Positions 9,073 to 19,107 are shown, counted from the first letter of the stretch. The stretch is DNA of 64,000 nt from Pseudomonas sp. NFACC02 (GCF_900110765.1 NZ_FOEO01000004.1:1-64000), one strand, 5' to 3'. The notes: a model not told the origin generated them from the sequence alone. Numbers and translations: made by a program.

Positions 9073-9759
9073 ATGGATTTTCTGATCGAAAACTGGGGTT
9101 TCGTGCTCAAGGGCTTGTGGATGACCGTGCGCCTGGCGCTGGTGATCCTGCTGTTCACCACGATGATCTCGGCCATTTTCGGCGTGCTGGCGACGCTCAA
9201 AAATCGTCTGTTGCGCCTGGTGATTCACGGCTATGTCGAGTTGTTTCGTTCAATCCCGCTGATCGTCAACGTGTTCTTCATTTTCTTTGGCGCCCCGATG
9301 CTCGGACTCGATTTGAGTCCGTTTGCGGCGGTGGTCACCGGACTGACGTTGTGGGGCAGCGCCAACGGGATCGAGATCGTTCGCGGCGGCCTGGAATCGG
9401 TATCCCGCCATCAGTGGAAAAGCGCGTGGACCCTGGGGCTGCGTCCCTGGCAGATCTACCTGCATGTGATTGCTCCGCAATCGATGAAGGCGATTCTTCC
9501 GGCGTATACGGGGCTGCTGACCATGTTGGTGCAGGCCACTTCGCTGGGCGCGCTGGTGGGCGTCGGCGAGTTTCTCAAGGTCGGCCAGATCATCGTCGAA
9601 CGCTCCACCGTCATGACCGGTGTCAGCCCGGCATTCAGCGTCTACGGCCTGGTGCTGCTGGTGTACTTCGTCATCTGTTCATTGCTGAGCTGGCTCAGCC
9701 GTTATCTCGAACGTCGCCTGGGTCGTCCGGCGATGCGCGTAACTCGTCAAGGGGTTTGA
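9073..9759 (+). CDS. Amino-acid ABC transporter permease (HisQ/GltK family)
   Basis: This second 228-aa permease of the operon contains the family sequence GYVELFRSIPLIVNVFFIFFGAPMLG and the EAA loop SAWTLGLRPWQIYLHVIAPQSMKAILPAYTG. It is predicted to pair with the 8403-9065 permease. The lyase start codon follows its stop by 2 bp, showing tight translational linkage to the enzyme gene. Confidence 0.92.
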   Translation: MDFLIENWGFVLKGLWMTVRLALVILLFTTMISAIFGVLATLKNRLLRLVIHGYVELFRSIPLIVNVFFIFFGAPMLGLDLSPFAAVVTGLTLWGSANGIEIVRGGLESVSRHQWKSAWTLGLRPWQIYLHVIAPQSMKAILPAYTGLLTMLVQATSLGALVGVGEFLKVGQIIVERSTVMTGVSPAFSVYGLVLLVYFVICSLLSWLSRYLERRLGRPAMRVTRQGV

Positions 9760-9761
9760 TC

Positions 9762-11264
9762 ATGCAAGAATCCAAAGTCAGTCGTCGCCTGAAAGAAACC
9801 ACCGCCCCTGAGGTCAACGAGTACATCTACCGGCCGCGTCTGGAAGGGTTTGCCGATGGCTTCATCAATCTGGGCAACGTCAACAAGGCGCACATCGTGA
9901 TGCTCGCCGAACAAGGATTGATCCGGGAGGAACACGCCACCGCACTGGCCAAAGGTGTGTTGGACATGGAGGCCGCCGGGCCGGGTGAGGTGACGCTCGA
10001 TCCGTCTCGTGAAGACGCCTATTTCAACTACGAAGCACACCTGATCGAGCAGATCGGCACCGACATCGGCGGCCGGCTGCACACCGGACGCAGCCGTAAC
10101 GACATCCTTGCCACCCTCGATCGCCTGCGTTGCAGGGAGGTGCTGATGAGCCTGATCGACGCGCTGATCCAGACCCGTCAGACCGCGTTGAATAACGCTG
10201 ACGTGTTCGCCGAAGTGGTGATGCCCGGTTATACCCATTTGCAGCCAGCCCAGCCGATCACTTACGGCTATTACCTGTCGGCCGTGGAACAGGCGCTCGA
10301 GCGCGACTGCAAGCGCCTGACCCAGACCCTCGAAAACATGAACCAGAGCCCCTTGGGTGCTGCCGCATTTGCGGGCACCCCGTTCGACATCGACCGCGCG
10401 CGCACCGCCGAGCTGTTGGGTTTCGACGGGTTTCTGGACAACGCGCTGGACGCCGTCGGCTCGCGGGATTTCATTCTTGAAAGCCTGTCGCATCTGAGCT
10501 TGTTGTCGGTGTTCTGGAGCCGGGTGGCTCAGGATTACTTCGTCTGGAGCACTCACGAGTTCAGCCTGATCGACTTCCCGGACAGCGTGGCCGCGACGTC
10601 GAGCATCATGCCGCAGAAGAAAAATCCGACTGTGCTCGAATACCTCAAGGGGCGGACCGGGCATATCGTCGGCCTGCTGATGGCTGCGAGCGTGACGGTC
10701 AAGGGCAGCAATTTTTCCCACACCGGCGATGCTAACCGCGAAGGCACCCGGGGTTTCTGGGAGGCGGCGGAAGAAAGCCTGCGCTGCCTGAAACTGTTGG
10801 AGCTGGTGCTGCGCACGGCGATACCCAATGCTGACCTGGCCGTGCGCCGTGCTGGCGAAGATTTCTCGACGGCCACCGGGCTGGCTGACTTGATCGTCCG
10901 CGAAGCCGACCTGTCGTTTCGCGAGGCGCATCATGTGGTTGGCGCGGCGGTGCGTAAGGCGATGGATGCCGGTCTGCCAGCGCATCGAATCGACACCGAC
11001 ATGGTCGACGCCTGTGCCATGGAACAACTGGGACACGCGCTGAATCTGCCAGCGCATAAGGTCCGCGAATGCCTGGACCCGACCGCTAATGTGCAGTCCC
11101 GCGATTCGGCCGGTGGCCCGGCGTTGTCGTCGCTGCGGCCAAGCCTGCAGCGGGCCAATGCGCGCTTGCAGCTGGAGCGTCAGGCGAATCAGGCGCGGCG
11201 GGATCGACTGTCGGCCGCGCAGGAAAAACTGCAGGCCGCCACGCGTGCGCAGGCCGGCCTATGA
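9762..11264 (+). CDS. Argininosuccinate-lyase-family enzyme in a transporter operon
   Basis: This is a 500-aa member of the fumarase/aspartase superfamily closest to argininosuccinate lyase. Signatures are HTGRSRND (107-114), THLQPAQP (158-165) and [10 protein letters not shown] (280-289), with the catalytic Ser in the last. Canonical ArgH is about 460 aa; this one has an extra Ala/Gln/Arg-rich C-terminal tail of about 40 residues. Relatives include EDDS lyase, which splits N-substituted aspartates to fumarate. Its place between the permeases and the ATPase of an amino-acid importer, with ATGA overlap to the ATPase, points to catabolism of an imported N-succinyl/aspartyl amino acid rather than arginine synthesis. 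The substrate is inferred only. Confidence 0.85.
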   Translation: MQESKVSRRLKETTAPEVNEYIYRPRLEGFADGFINLGNVNKAHIVMLAEQGLIREEHATALAKGVLDMEAAGPGEVTLDPSREDAYFNYEAHLIEQIGTDIGGRLHTGRSRNDILATLDRLRCREVLMSLIDALIQTRQTALNNADVFAEVVMPGYTHLQPAQPITYGYYLSAVEQALERDCKRLTQTLENMNQSPLGAAAFAGTPFDIDRARTAELLGFDGFLDNALDAVGSRDFILESLSHLSLLSVFWSRVAQDYFVWSTHEFSLIDFPDSVAATSSIMPQKKNPTVLEYLKGRTGHIVGLLMAASVTVKGSNFSHTGDANREGTRGFWEAAEESLRCLKLLELVLRTAIPNADLAVRRAGEDFSTATGLADLIVREADLSFREAHHVVGAAVRKAMDAGLPAHRIDTDMVDACAMEQLGHALNLPAHKVRECLDPTANVQSRDSAGGPALSSLRPSLQRANARLQLERQANQARRDRLSAAQEKLQAATRAQAGL

Positions 11265-12001
11265 AAAGCATGTTGACGGTGCGTGGACTGCACAAGCACT
11301 TCGGCGAGGTCGAGGTGGTCAAGGGTGTCGATCTGGATGTCGCGCAGGGCGAGGTGGTCGTCATTATCGGCCCCAGCGGTTCGGGCAAGTCGACTTTCAT
11401 TCGTTGCCTCAACAGCCTTGAGACACCTTCAGCCGGCAGCGTGGTGGTCGATGGCGGCGACTCTGTTCGGGCCGATGACCGCAAAGCCATGGCTCGCTTG
11501 CGTGAGGACATCGGCATGGTGTTTCAGGATTACACCCTGTTTCCGCACATGACAGTCATGGCCAACATGATTCTGGCGCCGGTCAAGGTCAAGAAGCAGA
11601 GCAGGGCTGACGCCCAGGCCAATGCGCTGGCATTGCTGGACCGCGTCGGGCTGCGGCACAAGGCCGAGGGCTATCCGGGCGAGCTCTCGGGCGGGCAGCA
11701 ACAGCGGGTGGCGATCGTCCGCGCGCTGGCAATGAAGCCGCGCCTGCTGCTGTTCGATGAGCCGACCTCAGCGCTGGACCCGGAAACCGTGGGCGAAGTG
11801 CTGAACGTGATGAAGGGACTGGCGGCGGAAGGCATGACGATGATCGTGGTGACCCACGAGATGGGCTTTGCCCGGGAAGTGGCGGATCGGGTGGTGTTCT
11901 TCGACGGTGGGAGGATCGTCGAAATGGGGCCGCCCGCGCGGATTTTCTCGGCACCGGAACACCCGCGCACCCGGCAGTTCTTGCAGAGCGTGCTGCATTG
12001 A
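11261..12001 (+). CDS. Amino-acid ABC transporter ATPase (GlnQ/HisP family)
   Basis: This 246-aa nucleotide-binding subunit carries Walker A GPSGSGKS, the ABC signature LSGGQQQR, Walker [15 protein letters not shown] and the H-loop VVTHEM. Its ATG overlaps the lyase stop (ATGA). It energises the importer formed with the two upstream permeases and is the last gene of the operon. A separate convergent gene follows after about 70 bp. Confidence 0.95.
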   Translation: MKSMLTVRGLHKHFGEVEVVKGVDLDVAQGEVVVIIGPSGSGKSTFIRCLNSLETPSAGSVVVDGGDSVRADDRKAMARLREDIGMVFQDYTLFPHMTVMANMILAPVKVKKQSRADAQANALALLDRVGLRHKAEGYPGELSGGQQQRVAIVRALAMKPRLLLFDEPTSALDPETVGEVLNVMKGLAAEGMTMIVVTHEMGFAREVADRVVFFDGGRIVEMGPPARIFSAPEHPRTRQFLQSVLH

Positions 12002-12074
12002 GCGCAGTCGCGTCAGCAGCGCAGGCAACCAGGGCAGGGTGATGATGGATATCGCCTGATGGACGCTGATCGGG

Positions 12075-13025
12075 TCAGACCGCCGCGGTCTGGCCCGGTG
12101 CGTCGGGTTCGCTGTGTGCTTCTCGCCAGGCGTCCAGCCCGCCGACCAGTGCCTTGCCGCGTGTCAGGCCATGTGCGCGAAGTTTCTGCGCCAGCAACGC
12201 TGCCGACAGCTCGTTGGGGCAGGCGCAATAAAACACCATGTCCACGTCAGTCAGTTGCGCGAGCCAGGGTTCCAGCGGCTCTTCAAGACTGATCGATAGC
12301 GCGCCGGGAATGCCTTCGACCACGGCGGTATGGAATTTAGGCCGCACATCGATGATGACGGGCGCGTCGACCGTGTCACGCAGCGCCAGGAGTTCTGGCA
12401 CGGTGATGCGTGGCACTTTCGAGGTGCGAGCCAGCAGGTGTCGGCGCCTCCAGTATTTCCAGCCGATGAACAGCCCGAGCGCAGCAAGCACGCCGGCGAT
12501 GGCGATGGGCAGATAACCGGCCAACAGGCTCAGCAGGGGAATGATGGCGTCAGTGAACAGCATGCCCAGCAACAGTGCCGAACCGGCCCAGATGAAAGAG
12601 CCCGCGAGCGAGTAACGCATGAACGTGGCGATCGGCGTGCCATGCATGCCGGCCACGGTGGTGACCAGCGCCCCCGCGCCGGGCAGGAATTTAGACAGCA
12701 GCATGGCGCGCGGGCCGACCCGGTCGTAGACGTTCAGACCCTGGCGAATGCAGGTGTCCTGGGACAGTGAGATTTTGCAGATGGATTTGAGCAGGACGCC
12801 GCCGTAGCGCTTGCCTGCCCAGTACCACAGGCCATCGGCGATCAGGCAGGCGAACATGGCGACCAGCACGCCTGCGCCCAGCAACGGCTTGCTTTGCATG
12901 GCCAGCGCGCCGGTGACGATCAGCGTCGGGTAAGCCGGAACCGGCAGGCCGATCTGCTCCAGCAGCACGTTGACGAACACCAGCAGCAGGCCGTGGCTTT
13001 CGTTCAACTGCTGGAGTTCGTTCAT
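12075..13025 (-). CDS. DedA-family membrane protein fused to a rhodanese domain
   Basis: This 316-aa protein has an N-terminal DedA/VTT domain. Four or so hydrophobic segments are visible, with the family hallmarks ADGLWYWAGKRYGG and SKFLPGAGALVTTVAGMHGTP. After a short basic linker comes a C-terminal rhodanese domain (about 210-310: VIIDVRPKFHTAVVEGIPGALSI) with the active-site loop CACPNELS. DedA proteins move lipid carriers or affect membrane potential, and rhodaneses carry sulfane sulfur on Cys. The fusion suggests a membrane-anchored sulfur or redox role, which is inference. The start at 13025 was chosen over 13040 as the first Met before a clean helix. Confidence 0.85.
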   Translation of the reverse strand: MNELQQLNESHGLLLVFVNVLLEQIGLPVPAYPTLIVTGALAMQSKPLLGAGVLVAMFACLIADGLWYWAGKRYGGVLLKSICKISLSQDTCIRQGLNVYDRVGPRAMLLSKFLPGAGALVTTVAGMHGTPIATFMRYSLAGSFIWAGSALLLGMLFTDAIIPLLSLLAGYLPIAIAGVLAALGLFIGWKYWRRRHLLARTSKVPRITVPELLALRDTVDAPVIIDVRPKFHTAVVEGIPGALSISLEEPLEPWLAQLTDVDMVFYCACPNELSAALLAQKLRAHGLTRGKALVGGLDAWREAHSEPDAPGQTAAV

Positions 13026-13065
13026 GGCGGGTGGCTCCACAGAACACGCGGGTAAAACGGCGCGT

Positions 13066-13098
13066 AAAAAAAGGTGTCAGTACCGTCGCCTGAACACC
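13066..13098 (-). terminator. Possible rho-independent terminator of the catalase gene
   Basis: Read on the minus strand there is an imperfect ACACC...GGTGT stem followed by seven Ts, 26 bp after the catalase stop. The stem is short. Confidence 0.4.
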
Positions 13099-13123
13099 CT
13101 TTTGTGTCAACACCGAATGTGCG

Positions 13124-14560
13124 TCAACCAAGCATCTCGATGGCGGCGGCAACGCCTGCGCCGTACGCTGGGTCAGCCTTGGCGCAGTTGTCGATATGAC
13201 GCTGCTTGACCATGGCTGAGGCGCCGCTGATGGCCCGCGCGGTGTTCTCGAACAGCACCTGCTGTTGCGCCGGGGACATCAAACGGAATAACGCGCGAGG
13301 CTGCGAGTAGTAGTCGTCATCGTCCTTGCGGAAGTCCCAGTTCGCTGCCGCGCCATGCAGTTCCAGCGGTGGCTCGGAGAAGTCCGGTTGTTCGACCCAG
13401 GCGCCCTTGCTGTTAGGCTCGTAGCCGATGGTGCCGCCGCTGTTGCTGTTGACGCGCATCTGACCGTCTCGGTGATAACTGTTGACCGGACACCGTGGGG
13501 CGTTGACCGGGATCTGATGATGGTTGACGCCCAGACGGTAGCGCTGTGCGTCGCCGTAAGAGAACAGGCGGCCTTGCAGCATCTTGTCCGGCGAGAAACT
13601 GATGCCCGGTATTACGTTGGCCGGGTTGAAGGCGGCTTGCTCCACATCGTGAAAGTAGTTTTCCGGGTTGCGGTTCAACTCCAGCGTGCCGACTTCGATC
13701 AACGGGTAGTCGGCGTGCGGCCAGACTTTGGTGAGGTCGAAGGGATGGACCTTGTACGTGTTGGCGTCCTGCTCCGGCATGATCTGCACGAACATTTTCC
13801 ATTGCGGGAAGTCGCCTTTCTCGATGCTGTCGTACAGGTCGCGCTGATGAGTCTCGCGATCACTGGCCACCAGATCGGCCGCTTCCTGATCGGTGAGGTT
13901 CTCGATGCCTTGCTGGGTTTTCAGCGTGAACTTGACCCAGAAGCGCTCGTTTTGCGGGCTGATGAAGCTAAAGGTATGGCTGCCGAACCCGTGCATGTGA
14001 CGGTAGGACTTGGGCAGGCCACGGTCGCTCATGACCACGGTGACCTGGTGCAGCGCCTCGGGCAGTGAACTCCAGAAGTCCCAGTTGTTGTCGGCGCTGC
14101 GCATGTTGGTGCGCGGGTCGCGTTTGATCGCGTGGTTCAGGTCCGGGAACTTCAGCGGGTCACGCAGGAAGAACACCGGCGTGTTGTTGCCCACCAGGTC
14201 CCAATTGCCTTGCTCGGTGTAGAACTTGACGGCGAAACCACGGATGTCGCGCTCGGCATCCGCGGCGCCGCGCTCGCCGGCCACGGTGGAGAAGCGAATG
14301 AAAATGTCGGTTTGCTTGCCGATGTCCGAGAACAACTGCGCCTTGGTGTAGCGGCTGATGTCGTGGGTGACGGTGAAGGTCCCGAAGGCGCCCGAACCCT
14401 TTGCATGCATGCGACGCTCCGGGATGACTTCACGGTCGAAGTGGGCGAGTTTTTCCAGCAGCCACACGTCTTGCAGCATCAGCGGACCGCGTGGGCCGGC
14501 CGATTGCGAGTTCTGGTTATCGACGACGGGCGCGCCCGCGACTGTGGTGAGTTTATTCAT
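13124..14560 (-). CDS. Catalase, small-subunit haem type
   Basis: This 478-aa monofunctional catalase dismutates hydrogen peroxide to water and oxygen in the cytoplasm. The distal His region is [20 protein letters not shown], the distal Asn is in [12 protein letters not shown], and the proximal haem ligand Tyr is in [14 protein letters not shown]. The length and absence of a C-terminal flavodoxin-like domain place it in the small-subunit group (KatA/KatB-like). No signal peptide is seen. It is monocistronic. Confidence 0.95.
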   Translation of the reverse strand: MNKLTTVAGAPVVDNQNSQSAGPRGPLMLQDVWLLEKLAHFDREVIPERRMHAKGSGAFGTFTVTHDISRYTKAQLFSDIGKQTDIFIRFSTVAGERGAADAERDIRGFAVKFYTEQGNWDLVGNNTPVFFLRDPLKFPDLNHAIKRDPRTNMRSADNNWDFWSSLPEALHQVTVVMSDRGLPKSYRHMHGFGSHTFSFISPQNERFWVKFTLKTQQGIENLTDQEAADLVASDRETHQRDLYDSIEKGDFPQWKMFVQIMPEQDANTYKVHPFDLTKVWPHADYPLIEVGTLELNRNPENYFHDVEQAAFNPANVIPGISFSPDKMLQGRLFSYGDAQRYRLGVNHHQIPVNAPRCPVNSYHRDGQMRVNSNSGGTIGYEPNSKGAWVEQPDFSEPPLELHGAAANWDFRKDDDDYYSQPRALFRLMSPAQQQVLFENTARAISGASAMVKQRHIDNCAKADPAYGAGVAAAIEMLG

Positions 14561-14663
14561 GATCAGGCTCCGGTTAGGGACGGTCAGTCTCGCCGGATCA
14601 GCGAGCCTGTTCTTGGACGCTCGTGCGCCTTTTTCGTGTAACTCGCCCGCCGATCACCCGAAG

Positions 14664-14690
14664 ATAAAAAAAGCGCCCGTTAAGGGCGCC
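14664..14690 (-). terminator. Rho-independent terminator
   Basis: A GCGCCC-GTTAA-GGGCGC hairpin (14673-14690) is followed on the minus strand by a run of Ts. It lies just downstream of the gene at 14723-15373. Confidence 0.8.
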
Positions 14691-14722
14691 AAAGGGAGGA
14701 GAGAAAAGTCCGGCAGGTGACG

Positions 14723-15373
14723 CTAAAGGCGATGACTGTCCAGCGCGGTAACGGCCAGCAGGGCCGGGCTTTGTGCCCACACCTCCATGGTCGAAAACCA
14801 GGAATGAGGTCGGGTGGTCTGGCGGCATTCGCTGGTGAACGAGGCCCCGGTCGGAATGTCCAGCTTGATTTTGCAGATCAGTTGATTGGTCCGGTACAGC
14901 AATTCACTGACCAGGTTAGCCGTGGCGTAGTCACCCGCGTCGACGGCGTTGTCCATGAATGGCTGCGCACGCGCGGTCAACGCGGCCAGCCGCTGTGACA
15001 ACTCATGGATCGCTTTGAAGCATTCCCGAAACCCCGGGGCCAGCTCGGCATCCGCCAGTGGCAGCGCAGCCGGCACGTCCTGAGTCGTGGTGCCGCTGAG
15101 CCCGTGAATCCTTGCCCGCAGGAACACCATGAACTGCTGGGTTGATTGATCGAGGCCCTTGAACAATTCCTTGAGGGCCTTGTAATTCAGCTTGCGCAAA
15201 CGCCAGCGCACCTCTCTGGCAAATGCCCCGACCTGCTCGGACGTCTGCAGGTGTTCATTGAGCAGTTGCAGAAAAGCGTCACGCTCGTGACCGTGCAGAG
15301 TGGTGTACAAACCGTGGGCGTCGGCAGCGAATTCGGCGTTCAGCGCAGGCCGTGGATTGAGTTCGGCAAACAT
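14723..15373 (-). CDS. Hypothetical helical protein, possibly ferritin-like
   Basis: This 216-aa, largely helical cytoplasmic protein starts MFAELNPRPALNAEF after a good GAGGAG ribosome site; upstream in-frame starts would add an unlikely basic leader. Segments such as FLRARIHGLSGTTTQDVPAA and ARAQPFMDNAVDAGDYATANLVSELLYRTN recall the layout of Dps/ferritin-like bundles, but the iron-ligand pattern of Dps is not clear. I do not recognise the family with certainty. It is monocistronic with its own terminator, near the catalase, so a stress role is conceivable. Confidence 0.6.
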   Translation of the reverse strand: MFAELNPRPALNAEFAADAHGLYTTLHGHERDAFLQLLNEHLQTSEQVGAFAREVRWRLRKLNYKALKELFKGLDQSTQQFMVFLRARIHGLSGTTTQDVPAALPLADAELAPGFRECFKAIHELSQRLAALTARAQPFMDNAVDAGDYATANLVSELLYRTNQLICKIKLDIPTGASFTSECRQTTRPHSWFSTMEVWAQSPALLAVTALDSHRL

Positions 15374-15608
15374 GATCAATCTCCTCACAGTGGGTTTTGA
15401 AGGGCCTGTGCGTTTCGGTCTGGTTCTCAGCGTCTGAAGAAGGATCGGCCTGGGCGACAGGAATGAGTTAACGGTATCCCTGTCACCGACCGAGGTCACT
15501 TGTACGTGGGTTTTGCGGGCTGATACGTACGTTTTCGGTGGTCATACTTTGGTTTGTTCACCCGCCCGAGAGCCGCCGACGCCGGGCAGAATCCACCCCC
15601 GTGTCAGG

Positions 15609-16346
15609 CTACTGCCCGGTTTTCAGCAACACCGGTTGCTCGCTGTACCGGTCGGCGAACAACTGCTTCAGCTGACTGACCTTGGGCAAGTCGTTGATCA
15701 CGATGTACGGGTAGCTCGGGTGGGTGGTCAGGAAATTCTGGTGATAGTCCTCGGCCGGATAAAACCCGTTGTACTGCTCGATTTTGGTAACAATCGGTGC
15801 GTTGAACGATTTGGCGGCATCGAGCTGGGCGATGTACGCCTGGGCCACCGCCTGCTGCTCCGGTGTCTCGGGGAATATCGCCGAACGGTATTGAGTGCCA
15901 TGGTCCGGGCCTTGACGGTTCAGTTCGGTGGGGTTGTGGGCCACCGAGAAGAAGATTTGCAGCAATGTGCCGTAGCTCACCTGGGTCGGGTCGAAGGTGA
16001 CTTCCACCGACTCGGCGTGCCCGGTATCGCCCTCACTGACACGGTCGTATTGCGCGGTGTCGGCTTTGCCGCCGGCGTAACCGGACACGACTTTTTTTAC
16101 GCCCTGCACATGCTGAAACACACCCTGGACACCCCAGAAACAGCCCCCCGCGAGCACCGCCGTCTCGCTGTGTGAGGTGCTGACCTTTTCGTCCTGCTGT
16201 GGCGGCGCGATGCTCACGGCATCTTCAGCGCCGGCGAACGAGCAGGCGGCGGTTTGCAGCAGCACGGCCCCGGCAAACAACCGAAGGCCGTTGCGGCGCC
16301 AGGCAGGCAATGCAGCGGTAAAACGGGAAACACTGAGCTTTTTCAT
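15609..16346 (-). CDS. msrA: Periplasmic peptide-methionine (S)-S-oxide reductase
   Basis: It reduces the S-epimer of methionine sulfoxide in proteins. The catalytic motif GGCFWG lies at about residues 67-72, with the family sequences SGYAGGKADTAQYDRVSEGDTGHAESVEVTFDP and YHQNFL. The leader (about residues 1-40) has a basic n-region and a hydrophobic stretch ending TAACSFAGAE, so the protein is exported; a lipobox is weak. It lies 26 bp downstream of the DipZ-like gene, which would supply reducing power in the periplasm. The start at 16346 has AGGAG upstream. Confidence 0.93.
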   Translation of the reverse strand: MKKLSVSRFTAALPAWRRNGLRLFAGAVLLQTAACSFAGAEDAVSIAPPQQDEKVSTSHSETAVLAGGCFWGVQGVFQHVQGVKKVVSGYAGGKADTAQYDRVSEGDTGHAESVEVTFDPTQVSYGTLLQIFFSVAHNPTELNRQGPDHGTQYRSAIFPETPEQQAVAQAYIAQLDAAKSFNAPIVTKIEQYNGFYPAEDYHQNFLTTHPSYPYIVINDLPKVSQLKQLFADRYSEQPVLLKTGQ

Positions 16347-16372
16347 GTCTGACACTCCTGAAACGGGCGGAA

Positions 16373-18196
16373 TCAACCGAAGGTGAAGGCGTAAGCGGAC
16401 ACGCCCGGGTCGGTGAATTCGATGCTGAAGGTATGGTCGGCGACATCGCCGGATTGACGCACGAGCTGGTACAAACGTTGTTCGGTCACGATGCCGCTGC
16501 CGTCCGGGGCAACGTCAGTGCCATGGGATGCACCGGGGGCCTGACCGTCGATCATGACGTTGAAACGCACCGGCTTGCCGTCGCTGCCAGGGCCGAGGAC
16601 CAGGTGCAAATCACGGGCGTGGAAGCGATAGACAATCTTGCCGTTTGCGGCGGCCAGGCTCGCGCCTTCGGCGCCGATGGTCCATTGTCCGTCCAGACCC
16701 CAGTGGTTGAGTGCCAGGCTGTTCGGCGTACTGTAATGGGCGGCGCGGTCAGTTTTGGCGCCACCCGGCGAGACGAAGTTCTCGGCGCGTTCGAAGCCCA
16801 GATAGGTTTCTGGCGACTTGACCTCGCCCATGTCCGCAGCCTGCTGCACACCCTTGCCGTTGGCATCGATCAGGTCGGTGGTGATCTGATGGTGACCCGC
16901 TTCGCGCAGCAGCTCCTGAATCACGCGCTCGGACTCGTCGTAGGCGCCTTCACCGAAGTGGTGGTAGCGGATCCGGCCCTGGGCGTCGGCAAAGTAATGG
17001 GCCGGCCAGTACTGGTTATTGAAGGCGCGCCAGATCCTGTAGTCGTTGTCGATGGCCACCGGGTAATGGATGCCCAGGTCGGCCATCGCCTTGGTGACGT
17101 TTTTCACGTCGCGTTCGAACGCAAACTCGGGAGCATGAACGCCGATCACCACCAGACCCTGGTCACGGTATTTGTCGGCCCAGGCTTTGACGTAGGGCAG
17201 GGTGCGCAGGCAGTTGATGCAGGAGTAGGTCCAGAAATCCACCAGCACCACTTTGCCTTTCAGTTGTTCGGCGGTCAGCGGGGCGGAGTTCAACCACTGG
17301 ACGGCGCCATCGAGCGAAGGCAGTTGGCCTTCGACCGGCAGGCTCGAGGTGGTGTTGTTCGCCGCCATCATCATTGCCCCTGAAGCCTGCATGCGGGCGC
17401 CGTTTTCGTCGCGACCGGGGATGTTCTGCGCCATCATCGCGCCGCCCTGCATCACGTTACCGTCGGGCTGGGCATGCCCCGTCAGGCGACCGACCAGCGA
17501 CTGTTCCAGGCCACCAGTCGATGCCGTCGACACGCGCGCCAGAATCCCGGTGTCCAGCCCCAGTGCGATGGCGGCTACACCTGCCAGCATGGCGGCACCC
17601 AGCCCGCGACGAATCCACTCACCGGCACCCAGTGAGCGTTTCATTGCCGTGAACACCTTGCCTCCCAGCAGCAATGCGAGGGCCAGGGAGGTCGCGGCGC
17701 CGGCGGCATACGCCAACAGCAGCAGGGTGGTGCCAATGCTGGCGCCTTGCAGTGCCGCGCCGGTCAATACCAGACCGAGGATAGGCCCGGCGCACGGCGC
17801 CCACAGCAGCCCGGTGGCGACGCCGATCATGAACGACGCCCATGGGCTGGGTCTGGCGTCCACGCCCGCGTTTTCGGATAAGCGACTGCCCGCGGCCACC
17901 AATGGCCGGGTCAGGCGCTCGGCCAGCTTGGGCAGCAGCAACGTGAGGCCGAACAGCGCGACGAAAATCAGCGCCAGTCCGCGTCCGTACTGATTGAGTT
18001 GCACAACCCAGCCACCGCCGACCGCCGCCAGTGTCGCCACCAGCGCAAAGGTCACCGCCATGCCCACCAATAACGGCAGGCCACTGCGCACAAAGGGTTG
18101 TCCGGTGCGGGCAAAGACAAATGGCAGCACCGGCAGAATGCAAGGGCTGACGATGGTCAGCACGCCGCCGAGGTAGGCAAGGATGATCAGGAGCAT
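16373..18196 (-). CDS. dipZ: DipZ-like thiol-disulfide relay protein (CcdA/DsbD domain fused to thioredoxin-like domain)
   Basis: This 607-aa inner-membrane electron carrier begins with a CcdA/DsbD-like transmembrane domain bearing the paired redox cysteines SPCILP and APCAGP. A TlpA/thioredoxin-like periplasmic domain follows with the active site CINC (VLVDFWTYSCINCLRTLP), then a C-terminal beta-rich domain of about 150 residues. In this family electrons from cytoplasmic thioredoxin cross the membrane to the periplasm. Gene order with exported MsrA and MsrB indicates it recycles these reductases, which is a strong inference. Confidence 0.88.
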   Translation of the reverse strand: MLLIILAYLGGVLTIVSPCILPVLPFVFARTGQPFVRSGLPLLVGMAVTFALVATLAAVGGGWVVQLNQYGRGLALIFVALFGLTLLLPKLAERLTRPLVAAGSRLSENAGVDARPSPWASFMIGVATGLLWAPCAGPILGLVLTGAALQGASIGTTLLLLAYAAGAATSLALALLLGGKVFTAMKRSLGAGEWIRRGLGAAMLAGVAAIALGLDTGILARVSTASTGGLEQSLVGRLTGHAQPDGNVMQGGAMMAQNIPGRDENGARMQASGAMMMAANNTTSSLPVEGQLPSLDGAVQWLNSAPLTAEQLKGKVVLVDFWTYSCINCLRTLPYVKAWADKYRDQGLVVIGVHAPEFAFERDVKNVTKAMADLGIHYPVAIDNDYRIWRAFNNQYWPAHYFADAQGRIRYHHFGEGAYDESERVIQELLREAGHHQITTDLIDANGKGVQQAADMGEVKSPETYLGFERAENFVSPGGAKTDRAAHYSTPNSLALNHWGLDGQWTIGAEGASLAAANGKIVYRFHARDLHLVLGPGSDGKPVRFNVMIDGQAPGASHGTDVAPDGSGIVTEQRLYQLVRQSGDVADHTFSIEFTDPGVSAYAFTFG

Positions 18197-18243
18197 GGGT
18201 TAATTCCCTTCAGATAAATCCGGTTTGAAAGCGACGGCACATT

Positions 18244-18378
18244 TGTAGGAGCGTGGCTTGTCCCGCGATCGGCGACGAAGTCGTCGTAGATTCAGATCAC
18301 GCGTTGATCCAGACAAACGGCATTCTCAGGTATTACGACGGGTTCCCCGCCGATCGCGGGACAAGCCACGCTCCTACA
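18244..18378. repeat. Inverted REP pair (REPIN-like)
   Basis: TGTAGGAGCGTGGCTTGTCC with CGCGATCGG at the left faces its reverse complement at the right end, about 135 bp in all. It separates dipZ from msrB. Near-identical pairs occur at 23482-23616 and half-copies at about 27025, 27640 and 45010. Confidence 0.85.
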
Positions 18379-18390
18379 AGTCCGGTGTCG

Positions 18391-18921
18391 TCACGTCTGT
18401 TCGGCAAAACGCATGGCCAGCCCGTTCATGCAATAGCGCAGGCCGGTGGGTTTGGGGCCGTCGGTGAAGACGTGGCCCAGGTGTCCGCCGCAACGGCGAC
18501 AGTGGACTTCCTTACGCAACACGCCGAACGAGGTGTCGGTGCGGATCGCCGTGGCGTTGTCCAGCGGCTGCCAGAAACTGGGCCAACCGGTGTGGCTGTC
18601 GAATTTGGTGGTCGAGGAAAACAGCGGCAACTGGCAACCGGCGCAGGCAAACGTGCCACTGCGGTGCTCGTCGTTCAGCGGACTGCTGTACGGGCGCTCG
18701 GTGGCTTCACGGCGCAGCACCTGAAACTGTTCGTCGCTGAGCAGCGCGTGCCATTCAGCGTCGGTGTGACTGACTTCGAAACTGCCGATGGGCTGATCTT
18801 CCATTAACGCGCTGTGCGGGGTCATGGTTTCGCCGTCGGCGAATTTGGGCAGGACGCCCAGCGCAATGGCGGCAACCCCGACGCTGCTGCTCAGCACCAT
18901 GAACTGTCTTCTTGAAAGCAT
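18391..18921 (-). CDS. msrB: Exported peptide-methionine (R)-S-oxide reductase
   Basis: It reduces the R-epimer of methionine sulfoxide. Zinc-binding pairs are CAGC and CRRC, and the catalytic Cys is in GLRYCMNG. The N-terminus MLSRRQFMVLSSSVGVAAIALG is a twin-arginine-type signal, so export, probably by Tat, is expected; the catalytic domain begins at about residue 50. It is upstream of dipZ-msrA on the same strand, with a REP pair between. It faces a divergent two-component system across 186 bp. Confidence 0.93.
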   Translation of the reverse strand: MLSRRQFMVLSSSVGVAAIALGVLPKFADGETMTPHSALMEDQPIGSFEVSHTDAEWHALLSDEQFQVLRREATERPYSSPLNDEHRSGTFACAGCQLPLFSSTTKFDSHTGWPSFWQPLDNATAIRTDTSFGVLRKEVHCRRCGGHLGHVFTDGPKPTGLRYCMNGLAMRFAEQT

Positions 18922-19107
18922 GATGATCTCCTCGGCATGGCCCGTTCCGCTTTCGGATCGGGCCTTGGATGCGATGGAGGCAAGACTAGGCGCGCGCTGT
19001 TCCCGGAATCCTCACCGAGAGTTAAACAATTCGTGATAACTGCGCGCCGACAAAATCGGCACAATGGCTTCATTGCGCAAACGATGCGCCCGTAAGGTTC
19101 GCTTTCA

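Noticed and set aside
9747..11057. A 436-codon minus-strand frame opposite the lyase gene
   Set aside because: Antisense shadow with no family resemblance; the lyase signatures are on the plus strand.
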